Shown: positions 8,239-17,068 of the stretch, in pieces
How the letters are laid out: every line of letters starts with the position of its first letter
Numbering within the stretch: the first letter of the stretch is position 1
Notes under the pieces: model-generated
Told to the model about the DNA's origin: nothing
Seen by the model: only the letters and a program-made list of their open reading frames with translations
Databases searched by the model: none
Translations under genes and position numbers: made by a program
From: Eubacterium plexicaudatum ASF492
GTDB taxonomy: Bacteria; Bacillota; Clostridia; Lachnospirales; Lachnospiraceae
Direction: 5' to 3'
NCBI RefSeq assembly: GCF_000364225.2
Contig: NZ_AQFT02000001.1
Coordinates: 3,801,501-3,865,500 of the forward strand
Length of the DNA stretch: 64,000 nucleotides

Positions 8239-9358
8239 TTATCCCAGCTCGCAGTCGTTTACTGCCTGCATAACGATATCTGCTGTGACCATGTCCATAC
8301 TGCGGCTGTTCCCTATTAAAAGACAGGCATTGCAGTATTTGTTGATCAGGCGGGGGATGCCGTCAGCAGCGTTTAAGACTGCCTCAAGAGCCGCTTCTTC
8401 AAAAACCTGCCGGCTGCATCCGGCACCCTTAAGTTTTTCTGCTATATAACTGCGCCCTATCCAAGAACTGGGATAGGGCGCATTATCCGAGATTTTCAAT
8501 TATCCAAGGAAACTTTCAAAATTACTGACAGGAAAGACTTTAAAAGAAATTACCTCGAATAATTATTTCTGAAAAGAGTAGCTGCCACCTCAATGATTAT
8601 CCAAGATAAAGGCGTGATTGCCCCATTATCTCGGATAGGTGCAAATCATCCACAAGTTGATAACGGGTTTCATTATCCGAGATAATCGTTTTGAAATACT
8701 GTATTCATCGGATTAAATCAATTTACCTCGGATAAGTTTTTATCTCGGATAATGCGCCCTTCTTCTTTCTCCATACCTTCCAGGTTGTAATTCATTACAA
8801 CCCTTTGGCGCAGCGGCTCATGTACGGCAAGCCTTAAATTATTGTTGAGCTTCGGGAGGCCGGCCAGCAGTACAGCGGCACGGTCTCTGGAGTCCATTTC
8901 AAAACTAAACAGGATTTTCAGGTCATTTAATATTGCATTGTTAATATAATTCGCTTCATCAATGATGATGACGGGTGTCTTCTTTTTTCAATAAAAAGCC
9001 TTGTGATTTCTTCCTGTATTGCCCGGAAGTTGTCTGACTTGCGCAATGCAGGCTCCATACCCAGTTCCGCTGCAAGGTTCCGGTAAAAATCATTTGCTGT
9101 CAGTGAAGAAAGGCAGGAATACACCACTTGATACAGCGCCGGGTTCAGGGAGGATGCCCATGCCCTTATGGCAGTTGTCTTTCCCTTGCCGGATGCCCCG
9201 GTCAGGATGCCGAATCCTTTTAGTTTTGCCAGGTAATCCAGGCGGGTAACGGCTTCCCTGTGTTCTTTCGTCTTTATGAGTATCTCCTTGGAATTTTTTA
9301 GGAATGGGTTGAATTCCAGGCCGTAACGCGTGGTATAGTCAATGGCTCCAGGGTTCAT
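8239..9358 (-). pseudogene. ExeA-like AAA ATPase, module A, interrupted
   Basis: N-terminal part 9358 to about 8989 carries Walker A (TGASGKGKTT). The frame then shifts by one base in a T6 run (8983-8988 on the + strand) and continues with Walker B (VIIIDEANYI) and LLAGLPKLNNNLRLAVHEPL. At about 8760 the gene is broken by a ~295-bp insertion and resumes at about 8458 with SYIAEKLKGAGC through to CELG and stop 8239. Family: MuB/TniB/ExeA-like ATPases that partner DDE transposases. The start ATG overlaps the transposase stop (ATGA). With the insertion removed and one base restored, a complete ~275-residue protein is recovered; as given it is inactive. Confidence 0.8.
8458..8753. mobile_element. 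MITE-like insertion with nine copies of a TTATCCGAGATAA motif
   Basis: Inserted between the codons for EKEEG and RSYIAEKL of the ExeA-like gene. The gene-side bases TGCGCCCT occur on both sides (8451-8458 and 8753-8760), a good target duplication of up to 8 bp. The ends are a short imperfect inverted repeat (TATCCAAGA/TATCCGAGA). Inside are irregularly spaced copies in both orientations of TTATCCGAGATAA or variants, at about 8458, 8482, 8499, 8550, 8596, 8625, 8672, 8724 and 8740. There is no coding frame, so it must be moved in trans. The motif array resembles transposase- or replication-protein-binding sites. Confidence 0.7.
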
Positions 9359-10610
9359 GCTTGCTCACCGCCTTTATATAAATATATTTTTTTGCGTTTT
9401 ACGGATGCATTTTCCTGCTTGTCCAAAAGCCGGACTGGGGTAAGTGTGCCATCCGCTTCCACTATAAAAACCTCTTCCATGTCTGGTGAATACCGGAGTG
9501 TGATGCGCTGCCTTGCAAACCGGCAATCCACTTCGTATTCCACCTGCCCAATGACAATGACGCTATCCGCAGAAACGCGCCGTTCTATTTCAAGTAGAAA
9601 AAAATCTGAAATTTCCCGCCCGGTGAGCCGGCGGATGCATTCCGGCTCGGAAAAGAATCTCTCCTGCGGGGACTTCCCCTTAAGGGATGAGTGGGCTGTC
9701 TGGTTGTAGTTGTGCACATAAGCCAGAAGATTTCCGCGCAATTCGTCAAGGGTATTGAATCCACTGATGTCAAGGGATGCCAGCCACTGGTCCTTCATGG
9801 TGCGGAACCACCGTTCAATTTTTGCTTTCGCAGTCGACGTATACGGCTTGCAGTAATTCAGCGCAGAACCGATGCGGGCGGCAAGCAGCTCCATCTGCTT
9901 ATTTTATAAGAACTTCCATTATCGAAATTAAACGTCTTTGGCCGGCCATACTTTGCCACTGCTGATTTCATGACAGACATCAGGTTCACAAAGTTATCAT
10001 GAAAAAACACATCAACGCCAGTTATGAACCGGCTTGCGTCATCAATCAGTGCAATGACATAGACCCGGCGCTTCTTCCCATCCGGTGTTCTCAAATAAGG
10101 GCCCGCACTGGAATCGCCGCACCAGACCTCGTTGATATGCGGCCTTTCATAGCGGCGCATGTCCCGGCACGCTGTATGTTTTTCCTGGAATTCGATCTGG
10201 TTGATGAACCGGTTGATGGTAGCTTGGGACACTTCACCGTTCCGAATGCTGCCATCCTCTTTCAACTGGCAAAAGATTGCCGCGGCGGACATGCGAGGAT
10301 AGTTGTTTTTCAGATACCTGACCTGTTCCTGCAGTGCGTCATCCAGCCTGCGCGGCTTACCGGCATCGTTACGGCCTGCGGGGAGCAGCGTTTCAAAGCC
10401 GCCCTGTTTGTAGGAACGGTACCATCTCTCGATTGTAACGGGTGCAAAATGCCGGAGTGTTCCATCCGGGGCGGTGACTCCTTTGGCAGAAACATCGCGG
10501 AAAAATGCCTTCAGGGACGGATAGTCTTCTTTCAGGCCGGTGACCAGAGGTGCAATTGCGGAATAACGCATGAGGGCGATATCCTGTTTTCTTTCCTTAT
10601 CCATAGTCAT
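9355..10610 (-). pseudogene. DDE integrase/transposase, module A (one frameshift)
   Basis: Retroviral-integrase-fold (rve) transposase of about 417 residues: HTH-containing N terminus, then catalytic D in VWCGDSSAG, D in FNFDNGSS and E in AKAKIERWF, and a beta-barrel-like C-terminal domain. Start ATG 10610 has AAGGAGG 7 nt upstream; the longer open frame to 10748 has none. A missing A in the AAAA run at 9902-9905 (+ strand T4) splits the gene at the second catalytic Asp, giving frames 9858-10610 and 9355-9894. Repairing one base restores the DDE triad. It is 62 nt downstream of the zinc-ribbon gene and overlaps the ATPase start. Confidence 0.8.
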
Positions 10611-10672
10611 GGATGCCTCCTTTTCTTGTTTTTCTATAGTATAAAGAATGGGGCAGGGCGTGTCGTGTAAGG

Positions 10673-11158
10673 TTATGTTGGTCTTAAAAAGAGGACGTTG
10701 GGAGTTCTTTTTATCTGCATGAACTGGCGGTTCATAAAGGAAAAGCATGCTGTCACAAGGATGCGGAGGGGATGGAAAGGGATGTCAGCAGCCAGCAGAA
10801 CCTGTTTCCAATGCTTTTTAAACTGGCGGAGAATGGAACGAACGCAGCTTTCATCAATCAGTGGGTTGCGCTCCATGACAGTGGCAGGGCATCCTGAAAT
10901 AAGGTCCGTCTGGTCTTTCAGCAGGGTACGGGAATACGGAACAATTTCCGAAAGCAGCAATGCGTGGGTGGATCTGCATTCGCTGCAGATCACCCTGCGG
11001 ATGTGCAGTTCCACCAATTCCCCATCCTGTTTTACAGACCGGACATACCTGCCATAAAAAGCCAAGCGGGCGGCTTTGCCGCAGCATGGGCAGGAGAGCT
11101 GGTGCAGCTGGAGGCTGGAAATCAAGTCGTCATATTTTTTTGTGAAATGGGATTGCAA
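10673..11158 (-). CDS. DUF6431-like zinc-ribbon protein, module A
   Basis: About 161 residues: zinc ribbon CPCCGKAARLAFYGRYVR then VICSECRSTHALL, and a helical C terminus. Pattern: two CxxC pairs followed by HALLLSEIVPY, matched in the module B protein (CPCCGNPL... CTNDECGR... FPYKHYD). The only start at the 5' edge is a TTG (11158) without a clear ribosome site, so the very N terminus is uncertain. First gene of the minus-strand module. A DNA-binding role, comparable to TniQ-like zinc proteins or a regulator, is plausible but unproven. Confidence 0.65.
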   Translation of the reverse strand: MQSHFTKKYDDLISSLQLHQLSCPCCGKAARLAFYGRYVRSVKQDGELVELHIRRVICSECRSTHALLLSEIVPYSRTLLKDQTDLISGCPATVMERNPLIDESCVRSILRQFKKHWKQVLLAADIPFHPLRILVTACFSFMNRQFMQIKRTPNVLFLRPT

Positions 11159-11616
11159 GAATCAACAAAAATAGTTATCATAAATATAAGCGTATGGGTT
11201 GCATATGCCGCGAACTATACAAAGACCTGCGGCATTCCCCAAGCGTATGTGATACAGCAGGAAGCCAAACTTTGGTCGGGGAGGTTCCTGCTGCTATTTA
11301 TTTTACAGTTACACAAGAATGATAACAGAAGGCACAGCATAAAACAATCTGCTGCAAAATGTAACAGATTAATTTATGCTGTGCCTTCTGTTATTTTGAC
11401 TGAAATTCAAAAAAACAATCCTAATTATGTTGCTGCCTGTTTATTCTGACGTCTAATAAATCTGATTGATTGTCACAGAATTAACCGATATAATGACATC
11501 AGCATATAGAAAGAGAAAGTTCCAGAGCACTTTCTTTTTGCAGAGACAAGTGTTCCGGAACTTTATTAAAACCATGGTTATTATATCAAAATATATAGTA
11601 AAATACAATCGGGAAG
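11159..11616. other. Intergenic region between the two divergent modules
   Basis: Holds the outward-facing starts of both modules, so both promoters should lie here. It contains a 22-bp perfect palindrome at 11322-11394 and a second inverted repeat, CAGCAGGAA/TTCCTGCTG, at 11255-11263 and 11285-11293. A motif TTTTGACTGAAATTCAAAAA at about 11395 is loosely echoed after module B (ATTTGACTATTCGCAAAAA, about 14770). No gene seen. Confidence 0.5.
11322..11394. repeat. 22-bp perfect inverted repeat between divergent modules
   Basis: Arms 11322-11343 and 11373-11394 are perfect reverse complements (ATAACAGAAGGCACAGCATA... ), with an inner AATCTG/CAGATT stem in the 29-nt loop. It lies between two divergent 5' ends, so it is not a 3' terminator for either module; it could be an operator, an element end or a block to incoming transcription. 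Confidence 0.6.
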
Positions 11617-12132
11617 ATGATTTTTTCTGTAACCAGTGAAGAAGACAGTATCTGTCCATGCTGTGGGAACCCGCTTAAATACAGGGACCGCAGGCTGCGT
11701 GTCCATAAAGTTGCCGGCGGAGGGAAAGAATGGTACCAGATCAGGCGTTTGAAATGTACGAATGATGAATGCGGAAGGCTCCAAAATGAGCTGCCGGACT
11801 GCATGTTCCCTTATAAACATTATGATGCCGGGCTGATAGAGGATGTAGTGGATGAAGTTGTCAGCGGGGACGATCCTGAAACAGAGAATTATCCCTGTGA
11901 AGGGACCATAAACCACTGGAAATGGTGGATGAAGATGAATGAGCAGAACATAGAAGGCCGGATAAGATCATCAGCGCACCGCTTCCTGGACTTTGGGGAC
12001 GGGTTCCTAAAATCCATGGGTTCTTTGCTGGAGGAACTGAAAAAGAGGATAAGCCCCGGCTGGCTGAAGGCGGCTGCCAGGTTTATATATAATTCAGGAG
12101 GGCGGTTAGAGCCGTACCCGCAGACGGCCTGA
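11617..12132 (+). CDS. DUF6431-like zinc-ribbon protein, module B
   Basis: 171 residues from ATG 11617. Zinc-ribbon cysteines in CPCCGNPL and CTNDECGR, followed by the FPYKHYDAG segment that is the counterpart of the VPYSR segment in module A. The C-terminal half is helical (KSMGSLLEELKKRI). First gene of the plus-strand module; the DDE integrase starts 72 nt later, almost the same spacing as in module A. Function unknown; DNA binding is likely from the zinc ribbon and its company. Confidence 0.65.
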   Translation: MIFSVTSEEDSICPCCGNPLKYRDRRLRVHKVAGGGKEWYQIRRLKCTNDECGRLQNELPDCMFPYKHYDAGLIEDVVDEVVSGDDPETENYPCEGTINHWKWWMKMNEQNIEGRIRSSAHRFLDFGDGFLKSMGSLLEELKKRISPGWLKAAARFIYNSGGRLEPYPQTA

Positions 12133-12204
12133 CTTGTGCACCTGCTTTTGTTCGCTGTCATCTTTTTTTAAGTGTATAGTTATCTCCAGAAGGAGGTAAT
12201 GCAT

Positions 12205-13611
12205 ATGCAGAAAAAAGAAATCAAAAAGTGGCAGGATGAGGAAGCGCTGAAAAGGTACCGTATGATAGCGCCGCTGCTGGATGAAGGGCTGGATGAAGGG
12301 AAAAGGCGGCAGATGCGGGAAGAAGCCGCCGAAAAAAACGGCATATCCAAAAGGAGCCTTTACCGGTATGAGGCAGGGTATCGGGACAACGGCTTTGAAG
12401 GGCTGCGCCCAATGAGCCGGACAAAGAAGCGGATGCAGAGGCTGCCGGATAACTTTGATGAGGTGATGGAGCAGGCAATGCAGCTGAAACGGGAAGTTCC
12501 AAAGCGCAGCGTGCGCCAGATCATAAAGATTCTGGAGCTGGAAGGATGGGTGGCGCCAGGGGTTTTGAAACAGTCCACAATGCAGAGGCATCTGTACGAA
12601 GCGGGGCTTGGGAAGAAGCAAATGAAGCGGTATGCAGAAAAACGTGAGACGTCTTCCAGGCGGTTCTGCCGTCCGCACAGGATGGAACTCCTGCAGGGTG
12701 ACATTAAATATGGACCGGACATACGGACAACGGACGGGGAATTGATAAAAACGTATTTGTCATCATTGATCGATGACCATTCCAGGTATATCGTGCAGTC
12801 AGAGTTTTATGATAACCAGAGGCAGGAGATTGTGGAGGACACATTCCATAAGGCAGTCTTAAAGGCGGGAAAGTTTGACTGTGCGTATCTGGACCATGGG
12901 GTGCAGTATACAGCTTCACATCTTGGGAAGGCGTGTGCGAAACTGGGGATCCGTATTGTCCATGCAAAGCCAGGTGCGTGCCAATCGAAGGGAAAAATTG
13001 AAAAATTCCACCAGAAAGTTGACCAGTTTATAGCAGAGATCCGTGTGGCGCATGTGCATTCTGTGAAAGAACTGAACAGTAGATGGAAGGTTTTTTTGGA
13101 ACAGGAATACCAGAAAGAGGCTCATGCGGGGATCCGGGAGTATTATGAATCTTACGGCGCAAAGGTCCCGGCATGCGGGATCACGCCGGAGCAGGAATGG
13201 ATGAGGGATGCGAGGGGCCTTATATTTATAGATGTGTCTGTAGTGGCGGATGCATTCCTGCATAGGGAAACGCGCAAGATTGATGAAGCGGGGTGTTTTT
13301 CTTTTGAAGGCGCCAGATATGAGGCAAGCGCGGCCCTGGCAAACCTGGAGGCTGAAATTGCATATGACCCAATGAATACGCAGACCATCATGGTTTACTG
13401 TAAAGGGACGGAGTCGGTGGCTGCGCACCGGATAGAGATAGGCGCCTATGCGTCAAAGGTTCCGCCTGTGCCTATGGGAATGACGGGAAGCATCCCTGAG
13501 ACGTCAAGGCTGCTGGACGCCCTTGAGAAAAAATACAGGGAAGACCACCGCCAGATGGCGCAAGTCCTGTCTTTTGAGGATTACGAAAAGGAGGGCGGCC
13601 AAAATGTATGA
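12205..13611 (+). CDS. DDE integrase/transposase, module B
   Basis: 468 residues, intact. Start chosen at ATG 12205, 8 nt after AAGGAGGT; ATG 12199 is too close to that site. N-terminal HTH region (NGISKRSLYRYEAGYRDNGF), then the rve catalytic core with D in LLQGDIKYG, D in AYLDHGVQY and E in KGKIEKFHQ, and a C-terminal Mu-type beta domain. Homologous in layout to the broken gene at 9355-10610 but clearly diverged, so this is not a recent duplication. Its stop overlaps the ATPase start, as in module A. It should be the active transposase of this module if the ATPase is functional. Confidence 0.85.
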   Translation: MQKKEIKKWQDEEALKRYRMIAPLLDEGLDEGKRRQMREEAAEKNGISKRSLYRYEAGYRDNGFEGLRPMSRTKKRMQRLPDNFDEVMEQAMQLKREVPKRSVRQIIKILELEGWVAPGVLKQSTMQRHLYEAGLGKKQMKRYAEKRETSSRRFCRPHRMELLQGDIKYGPDIRTTDGELIKTYLSSLIDDHSRYIVQSEFYDNQRQEIVEDTFHKAVLKAGKFDCAYLDHGVQYTASHLGKACAKLGIRIVHAKPGACQSKGKIEKFHQKVDQFIAEIRVAHVHSVKELNSRWKVFLEQEYQKEAHAGIREYYESYGAKVPACGITPEQEWMRDARGLIFIDVSVVADAFLHRETRKIDEAGCFSFEGARYEASAALANLEAEIAYDPMNTQTIMVYCKGTESVAAHRIEIGAYASKVPPVPMGMTGSIPETSRLLDALEKKYREDHRQMAQVLSFEDYEKEGGQNV

Positions 13612-14417
13612 GACTTTTTTGAAATGGAGCATACGCCGTTCACCAGGGATATACCGGTGGAGAGGCTTTATACATCGCCAAAGATAGAAAACGCCCTGGG
13701 GAGGCTTGTTTATGTTGTGGACCGTCAGATGTTCGCGGTCGTGACGGCGAATCCAGGATGCGGCAAGTCCACGCTGATACGGATGCTGGACGGGAGGCTT
13801 GGCAGGGAAAAATACCTGCTTTTGTACCTTTCGGATTCGAAATTGAGCCTCGGTGGCTGTATGCGGGGTTTTTAGGGCAGTTGGGCCTTGAGGCGCATTT
13901 TTTCAGCGGAGATTCCAAACGGCTGCTGCAGAAAGAGATCGGGTCAGTCTGTGCGGAACAGAAAAAGAAAGTTGTCTGCGTGCTGGATGAGGCGCACCTT
14001 TTAGGGAAGGACATGCTGGAGGAGCTGCGCTTCCTACTGAATTATAAATTTGATTCCAGCAGCCCGATGTCGCTGGTGCTTGTTGGACAGACGGAGCTGT
14101 GGGAGCAGAAGCTGAGGCTGCAGGCTTATACAGCCATACGCCAGAGGATTGACATGAATATTGTTCTGGGCAGGCTTGACCGTGCAGAGACAGGGAAATA
14201 TATAGCAGCGCACCTGGCATATGCAGGGGTAAAGCAGGACCTGTTTACCAGCGGGGCGGAGGACGAGGTATATAAGATCTCAACAGGCATACCAAGGATG
14301 ATCAACCGCGTCTGTGAAAAGACCCTGCTGTATGCATACCAGCAGCAGAAACGTTTAGCGGATGAACATATGGTAAGGTTCGTTGCGGACCATGAGATGC
14401 TTGGAGGCATGGAATGA
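13604..14417 (+). pseudogene. ExeA-like AAA ATPase, module B (two frameshifts)
   Basis: Reads as a complete ~270-residue ATPase once two single-base losses are repaired: one in the T6 run at 13615-13620 (MYETFF / MEHTPFTRD) and one at CC 13848-13849 (DSKLS / PRWLYAGF). Walker A is NPGCGKST, Walker B VVCVLDEAHLL, sensor-1 LVLVGQTELW, and the C-terminal lid has GIPRMINRVCEK. Open pieces as given are 13624-13875 and 13758-14417. Partner of the DDE transposase in the MuB/TniB sense. Both breaks are at short runs and may be sequencing errors, in which case this module is intact. Confidence 0.8.
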
Positions 14418-14764
14418 GCGGCGGGCCAGCAGGAGGCATCCTGTTTCTGTGTACAGGCCCTGCGAAATGGGAGCCGGATGAAAGGAGATGGAGCGGGGAA
14501 ATAAAAATAACCAGGCGCAGCGTAAGCATGGTGGAGTTTATAATTTATGGGAGAAGCAGCTGTATGAACGGCATAGTTGGAAAATATATGAGTGGACAGT
14601 ATATCTGTATTCCTGATATAAACGTGGGATGCCCGCTGAGCAGATTTTCGGACATATTTTGGAATAAGCAGAGGCTGTCAGCACATATGCAGGAAGCAGA
14701 TGCAGTAACAACAGCATATGCCCTGAAAGCATTATCTGAATATTTAGGCACAGACTGGCTGTAA
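14414..14764 (+). CDS. DUF6618-like protein, module B
   Basis: 116 residues, ATG overlapping the ATPase stop (ATGA), so probably translationally coupled. The conserved part is the C-terminal two thirds: FIIYGRSSCMNGIVGKY, GQYICIPDINVGC, IFWNKQRL and a helix DAVTTAYALKAL, each with a counterpart in the module A protein. The first ~35 residues have no counterpart there. Function unknown; no enzyme motif seen. Fourth and last gene of the module, before a hairpin at 14843. Confidence 0.65.
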   Translation: MSGGPAGGILFLCTGPAKWEPDERRWSGEIKITRRSVSMVEFIIYGRSSCMNGIVGKYMSGQYICIPDINVGCPLSRFSDIFWNKQRLSAHMQEADAVTTAYALKALSEYLGTDWL

Positions 14765-14842
14765 CAGTATTTGACTATTCGCAAAAATGATATTAGGCGA
14801 AGTGTGCGGAAAGAACAGACAATTTAAAACAGAAGGCGGGAA

Positions 14843-14872
14843 AAGGCCGTCCGGAGAGTTCCGGGCGGCCTT
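14843..14872 (+). terminator. Hairpin after module B
   Basis: AAGGCCG/CGGCCTT-type stem with GC-rich core and a short loop, followed by GTTGTGTG. The T-tract is weak, so this is a moderate terminator candidate. The 270 bases from here to the response-regulator remnant hold no other feature. Confidence 0.45.
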
Positions 14873-15039
14873 GTTGTGTGAATTGTGCAGGAATGAGGAA
14901 CAATTCTGGGAATGGATCAGAACTGTGGCATCGAGAATTGACAGAAAGTTCCAGACGGAGGTATGGAAAATGTAGCCTGAATGGTTAATATATGCCAGAA
15001 ATGAACAGTTGTATATACAATTAGCTGTATGTCAGGAAA

Positions 15040-15183
15040 ATGGGAAAGTTTGAGACAGTGAATGAGGTTAAATCTGTGACAGCTCATGAAGTTATTAACA
15101 AGATTGAAGCCGACGGCGGCGCACCCTACATCAAGACTGTTTACGGCATGGGCTATCAATGGACGGGAGGCGAGGCAAAATGA
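15040..15183 (+). pseudogene. Remnant of an OmpR-type response regulator (C terminus only)
   Basis: The frame ends with IEADGGAPYIKTVYGMGY and QWTGGEAK, the hallmark C-terminal wing of an OmpR/PhoB-type winged-helix regulator. The receiver domain and most of the DNA-binding domain are absent. Its TGA overlaps the ATG of the histidine kinase (ATGA), the normal coupling of a BceR-BceS pair. The kinase has therefore lost its cognate regulator at the junction with the transposon block to the left. Confidence 0.7.
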
Positions 15184-16211
15184 AGTTTCAAAACCTCTCG
15201 GTAAAGCGGCTGTTTGGCCGGGTGGCAATGGGGCTTGTCCTCTCCATGTCCGGGATCACCATAGCCCTGTTTTTTGTGACAAAACAAATTGCGGTGCTGC
15301 TGACGGGCGGTGCGCTGCTGCTGTGCGCCCTTGTGGGGATTTTTGTACTGACACAGGCGTTTGGAAAGCGGCTGTCGCAGTTTACCGCTGACCTATGCCA
15401 GACCTTAGACCACATGATCGCCGGAAATGAAGCACCCCAGCGCCCAGAGGACAGCGAAACCCAGCTTGCCAGAATCGGACACCGGCTGGCAAGGCTTTAC
15501 CAGATCATGCAGGAGAACCGCCGCCGGGTGGACGAGGAACGGCAGGAGTTACAGACCCTTGTATCGGATATTTCCCATCAGGTGAAAACGCCGGTAAGCA
15601 ATCTGAAAATGGCGACGGACACGCTGCTGGAAAAGCCCATGACCGAGGCAGAGCGCACCGATTTTATCCGGGGAATCCGCAGCCAGACGGATAAGCTGGA
15701 CTTTCTCTTTCAGGCCCTTGTGAAAACCTCCCGGCTGGAAACGGGCGTGATCCAGTTGGATAAGAAGCCGGGCCGCCTTTTTGATACCGTGGCGCAGGCC
15801 ATGAGTGGGATCGTGTATGCAGCGGAGAAAAAGGAAATCGCCGTGTCCGTGGACTGCCCGGAGGATTTGGCCGTTTCCCATGACAGCAAGTGGACATCCG
15901 AAGCCCTTTTTAACCTGTTGGACAATGCGGTAAAGTACACCCCGGCAGGCGGAAAAATCTCTGTGTCGGTGGTGCTGTGGGAAATGTATGTGGAGATCAA
16001 AGTGACCGACACCGGCAAGGGCATTTCCGAAAGCAATCAGGCCGCCATCTTCCGGCGCTTTTATCGTGAGGAAGAAGTACACGAACAGCAGGGCGTGGGC
16101 ATTGGCCTGTATCTGGCCCGTGAGATTGTAACGCGGCAGGGCGGCTATATCAAAGTGGTTTCGGAGCCGGGCAAGGGTTCGGAATTTTCTATTATGCTGC
16201 CTACAAAATAG
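15180..16211 (+). CDS. BceS-like sensor histidine kinase
   Basis: 343 residues. Two N-terminal membrane segments with almost no outside loop (residues ~12-60), as in intramembrane-sensing kinases that read the state of a partner ABC transporter. Phosphoacceptor region DISHQVKTPVSNLKM, N box LLDNAVKYTP, G boxes DTGKGI and GIGLYLAREI. Start ATG 15180 has GGGAGGCG upstream and overlaps the regulator remnant; the ATG at 15159 is inside that remnant. Followed by a BceAB-type transporter, which suggests sensing and resistance to peptide antibiotics or host peptides. With its regulator gone, signalling must use another protein or is dead. Confidence 0.85.
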   Translation: MKFQNLSVKRLFGRVAMGLVLSMSGITIALFFVTKQIAVLLTGGALLLCALVGIFVLTQAFGKRLSQFTADLCQTLDHMIAGNEAPQRPEDSETQLARIGHRLARLYQIMQENRRRVDEERQELQTLVSDISHQVKTPVSNLKMATDTLLEKPMTEAERTDFIRGIRSQTDKLDFLFQALVKTSRLETGVIQLDKKPGRLFDTVAQAMSGIVYAAEKKEIAVSVDCPEDLAVSHDSKWTSEALFNLLDNAVKYTPAGGKISVSVVLWEMYVEIKVTDTGKGISESNQAAIFRRFYREEEVHEQQGVGIGLYLAREIVTRQGGYIKVVSEPGKGSEFSIMLPTK

Positions 16212-16215
16212 AACG

Positions 16216-16256
16216 CGGCGGACGGCCATTTCCGGCTGCCCGCCGTAAGTTTTTTT
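16216..16256 (+). terminator. Terminator after histidine kinase
   Basis: Imperfect GC-rich stem CGGCGGACGGCC/GGCTGCCCGCCG followed by TAAGTTTTTTT. It separates the kinase from the transporter transcript. Confidence 0.55.
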
Positions 16257-16380
16257 GAAATGTCCGAGCATTGTAACATTTCATCCTGATTTTCAATGAA
16301 ATTTTTTGGCCGCTGTAACATTTCGCGGACATTTGGGTTTTACAATGACCTTATCAACAGGCAGAAAGCCTTGAAAGGAG
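16255..16380 (+). promoter_or_regulatory. Control region of the ABC transporter, copy 1
   Basis: Contains TTGAAATGTCCGAGC, TGTAACA at 16272 and again at 16314, and GCGGACATTTG. Nearly the same arrangement occurs upstream of the double-receiver gene (19510-19600). Two regulated promoters with one operator type are implied; the binding protein may be the lost BceR-type regulator. AAAGGAG ribosome site at about 16374. Confidence 0.5.
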
Positions 16381-16388
16381 TTTTGAGT

Positions 16389-17054
16389 ATGAGCGTTTTG
16401 CAGACGATTGATCTGAAAAAGTATTACGGCACAAAGCCGAATATCACCCGCGCCCTTGACGGCGTGAACTTCTCCGTAAATGACGGTGAGTTTGTGGCCG
16501 TTGTGGGAACCTCCGGCAGCGGCAAGTCTACCCTGCTTCACATGATGGGCGGGCTGGACACCCCTACTTCCGGCAATGTGGTTGTCCGGGACAAAGAATT
16601 GTCGAAAATGAACGACGAGCAGCTTACCATCTTCCGCCGCCGCAACATCGGCTTTATCTTCCAGAACTATAACCTTGTTCCTATCCTGAATGTGTATGAG
16701 AACATCGTCCTGCCGGTGGAGCTGGACGGGGACACGGTGGATCAGAAGTTTTTGGACGAAATCGTTCACCTGCTGGGGCTGGAAGATAAACTGAAAAATA
16801 TGCCGAACAATCTTTCCGGCGGACAGCAGCAGCGTGTGGCGATTGCCCGCGCCCTGATTACCAAACCGGCTATTGTGCTGGCCGACGAGCCGACCGGCAA
16901 CCTTGACAGTAAGACCAGCGCCGAGGTGCTGGGGCTTATCAAACGCACCAGTGCGGAGTTCCGGCAAACCGTTGTGATGATTACCCACAATGACGACATA
17001 GCCCGTCTTGCAGATCGGATTGTCCGCATTGAGGACGGCAAGATCGTGGAGTAA
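16389..17054 (+). CDS. BceA-like ABC transporter ATPase
   Basis: 221 residues from ATG 16389 (AAAGGAG upstream). Walker A GTSGSGKST, Q-loop IFQNYNLVPILNVYENI, signature LSGGQQQR, Walker B IVLADEPTG and H-loop MITHNDD are all present, so the ATPase looks fully functional. Belongs to the MacB/BceA subfamily. With the FtsX-type permease that starts 15 nt downstream it forms an exporter or target-freeing pump giving resistance to cell-wall-active peptides. Substrate cannot be predicted from sequence. Confidence 0.9.
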   Translation: MSVLQTIDLKKYYGTKPNITRALDGVNFSVNDGEFVAVVGTSGSGKSTLLHMMGGLDTPTSGNVVVRDKELSKMNDEQLTIFRRRNIGFIFQNYNLVPILNVYENIVLPVELDGDTVDQKFLDEIVHLLGLEDKLKNMPNNLSGGQQQRVAIARALITKPAIVLADEPTGNLDSKTSAEVLGLIKRTSAEFRQTVVMITHNDDIARLADRIVRIEDGKIVE

Positions 17055-17068
17055 GGAGGTGGCAGGCT

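Noticed and set aside
8458..8753. Possible CRISPR array from repeated TTATCCGAGATAA motifs
   Set aside because: Copies occur in both orientations, are too short and irregularly spaced, and interrupt a gene with a target duplication; no cas genes.
1313..14417. Programmed ribosomal frameshifting as explanation for the split tnsD, DDE and ATPase genes
   Set aside because: The same kind of one-base break appears in unrelated genes (lipoprotein, RepA, surface protein, TnpW-type), so a common sequencing or decay cause is more likely.
11395..14790. TTTTGACTGAAATTCAAAAA and ATTTGACTATTCGCAAAAA as module B ends
   Set aside because: They are in direct, not inverted, orientation and similarity is weak.
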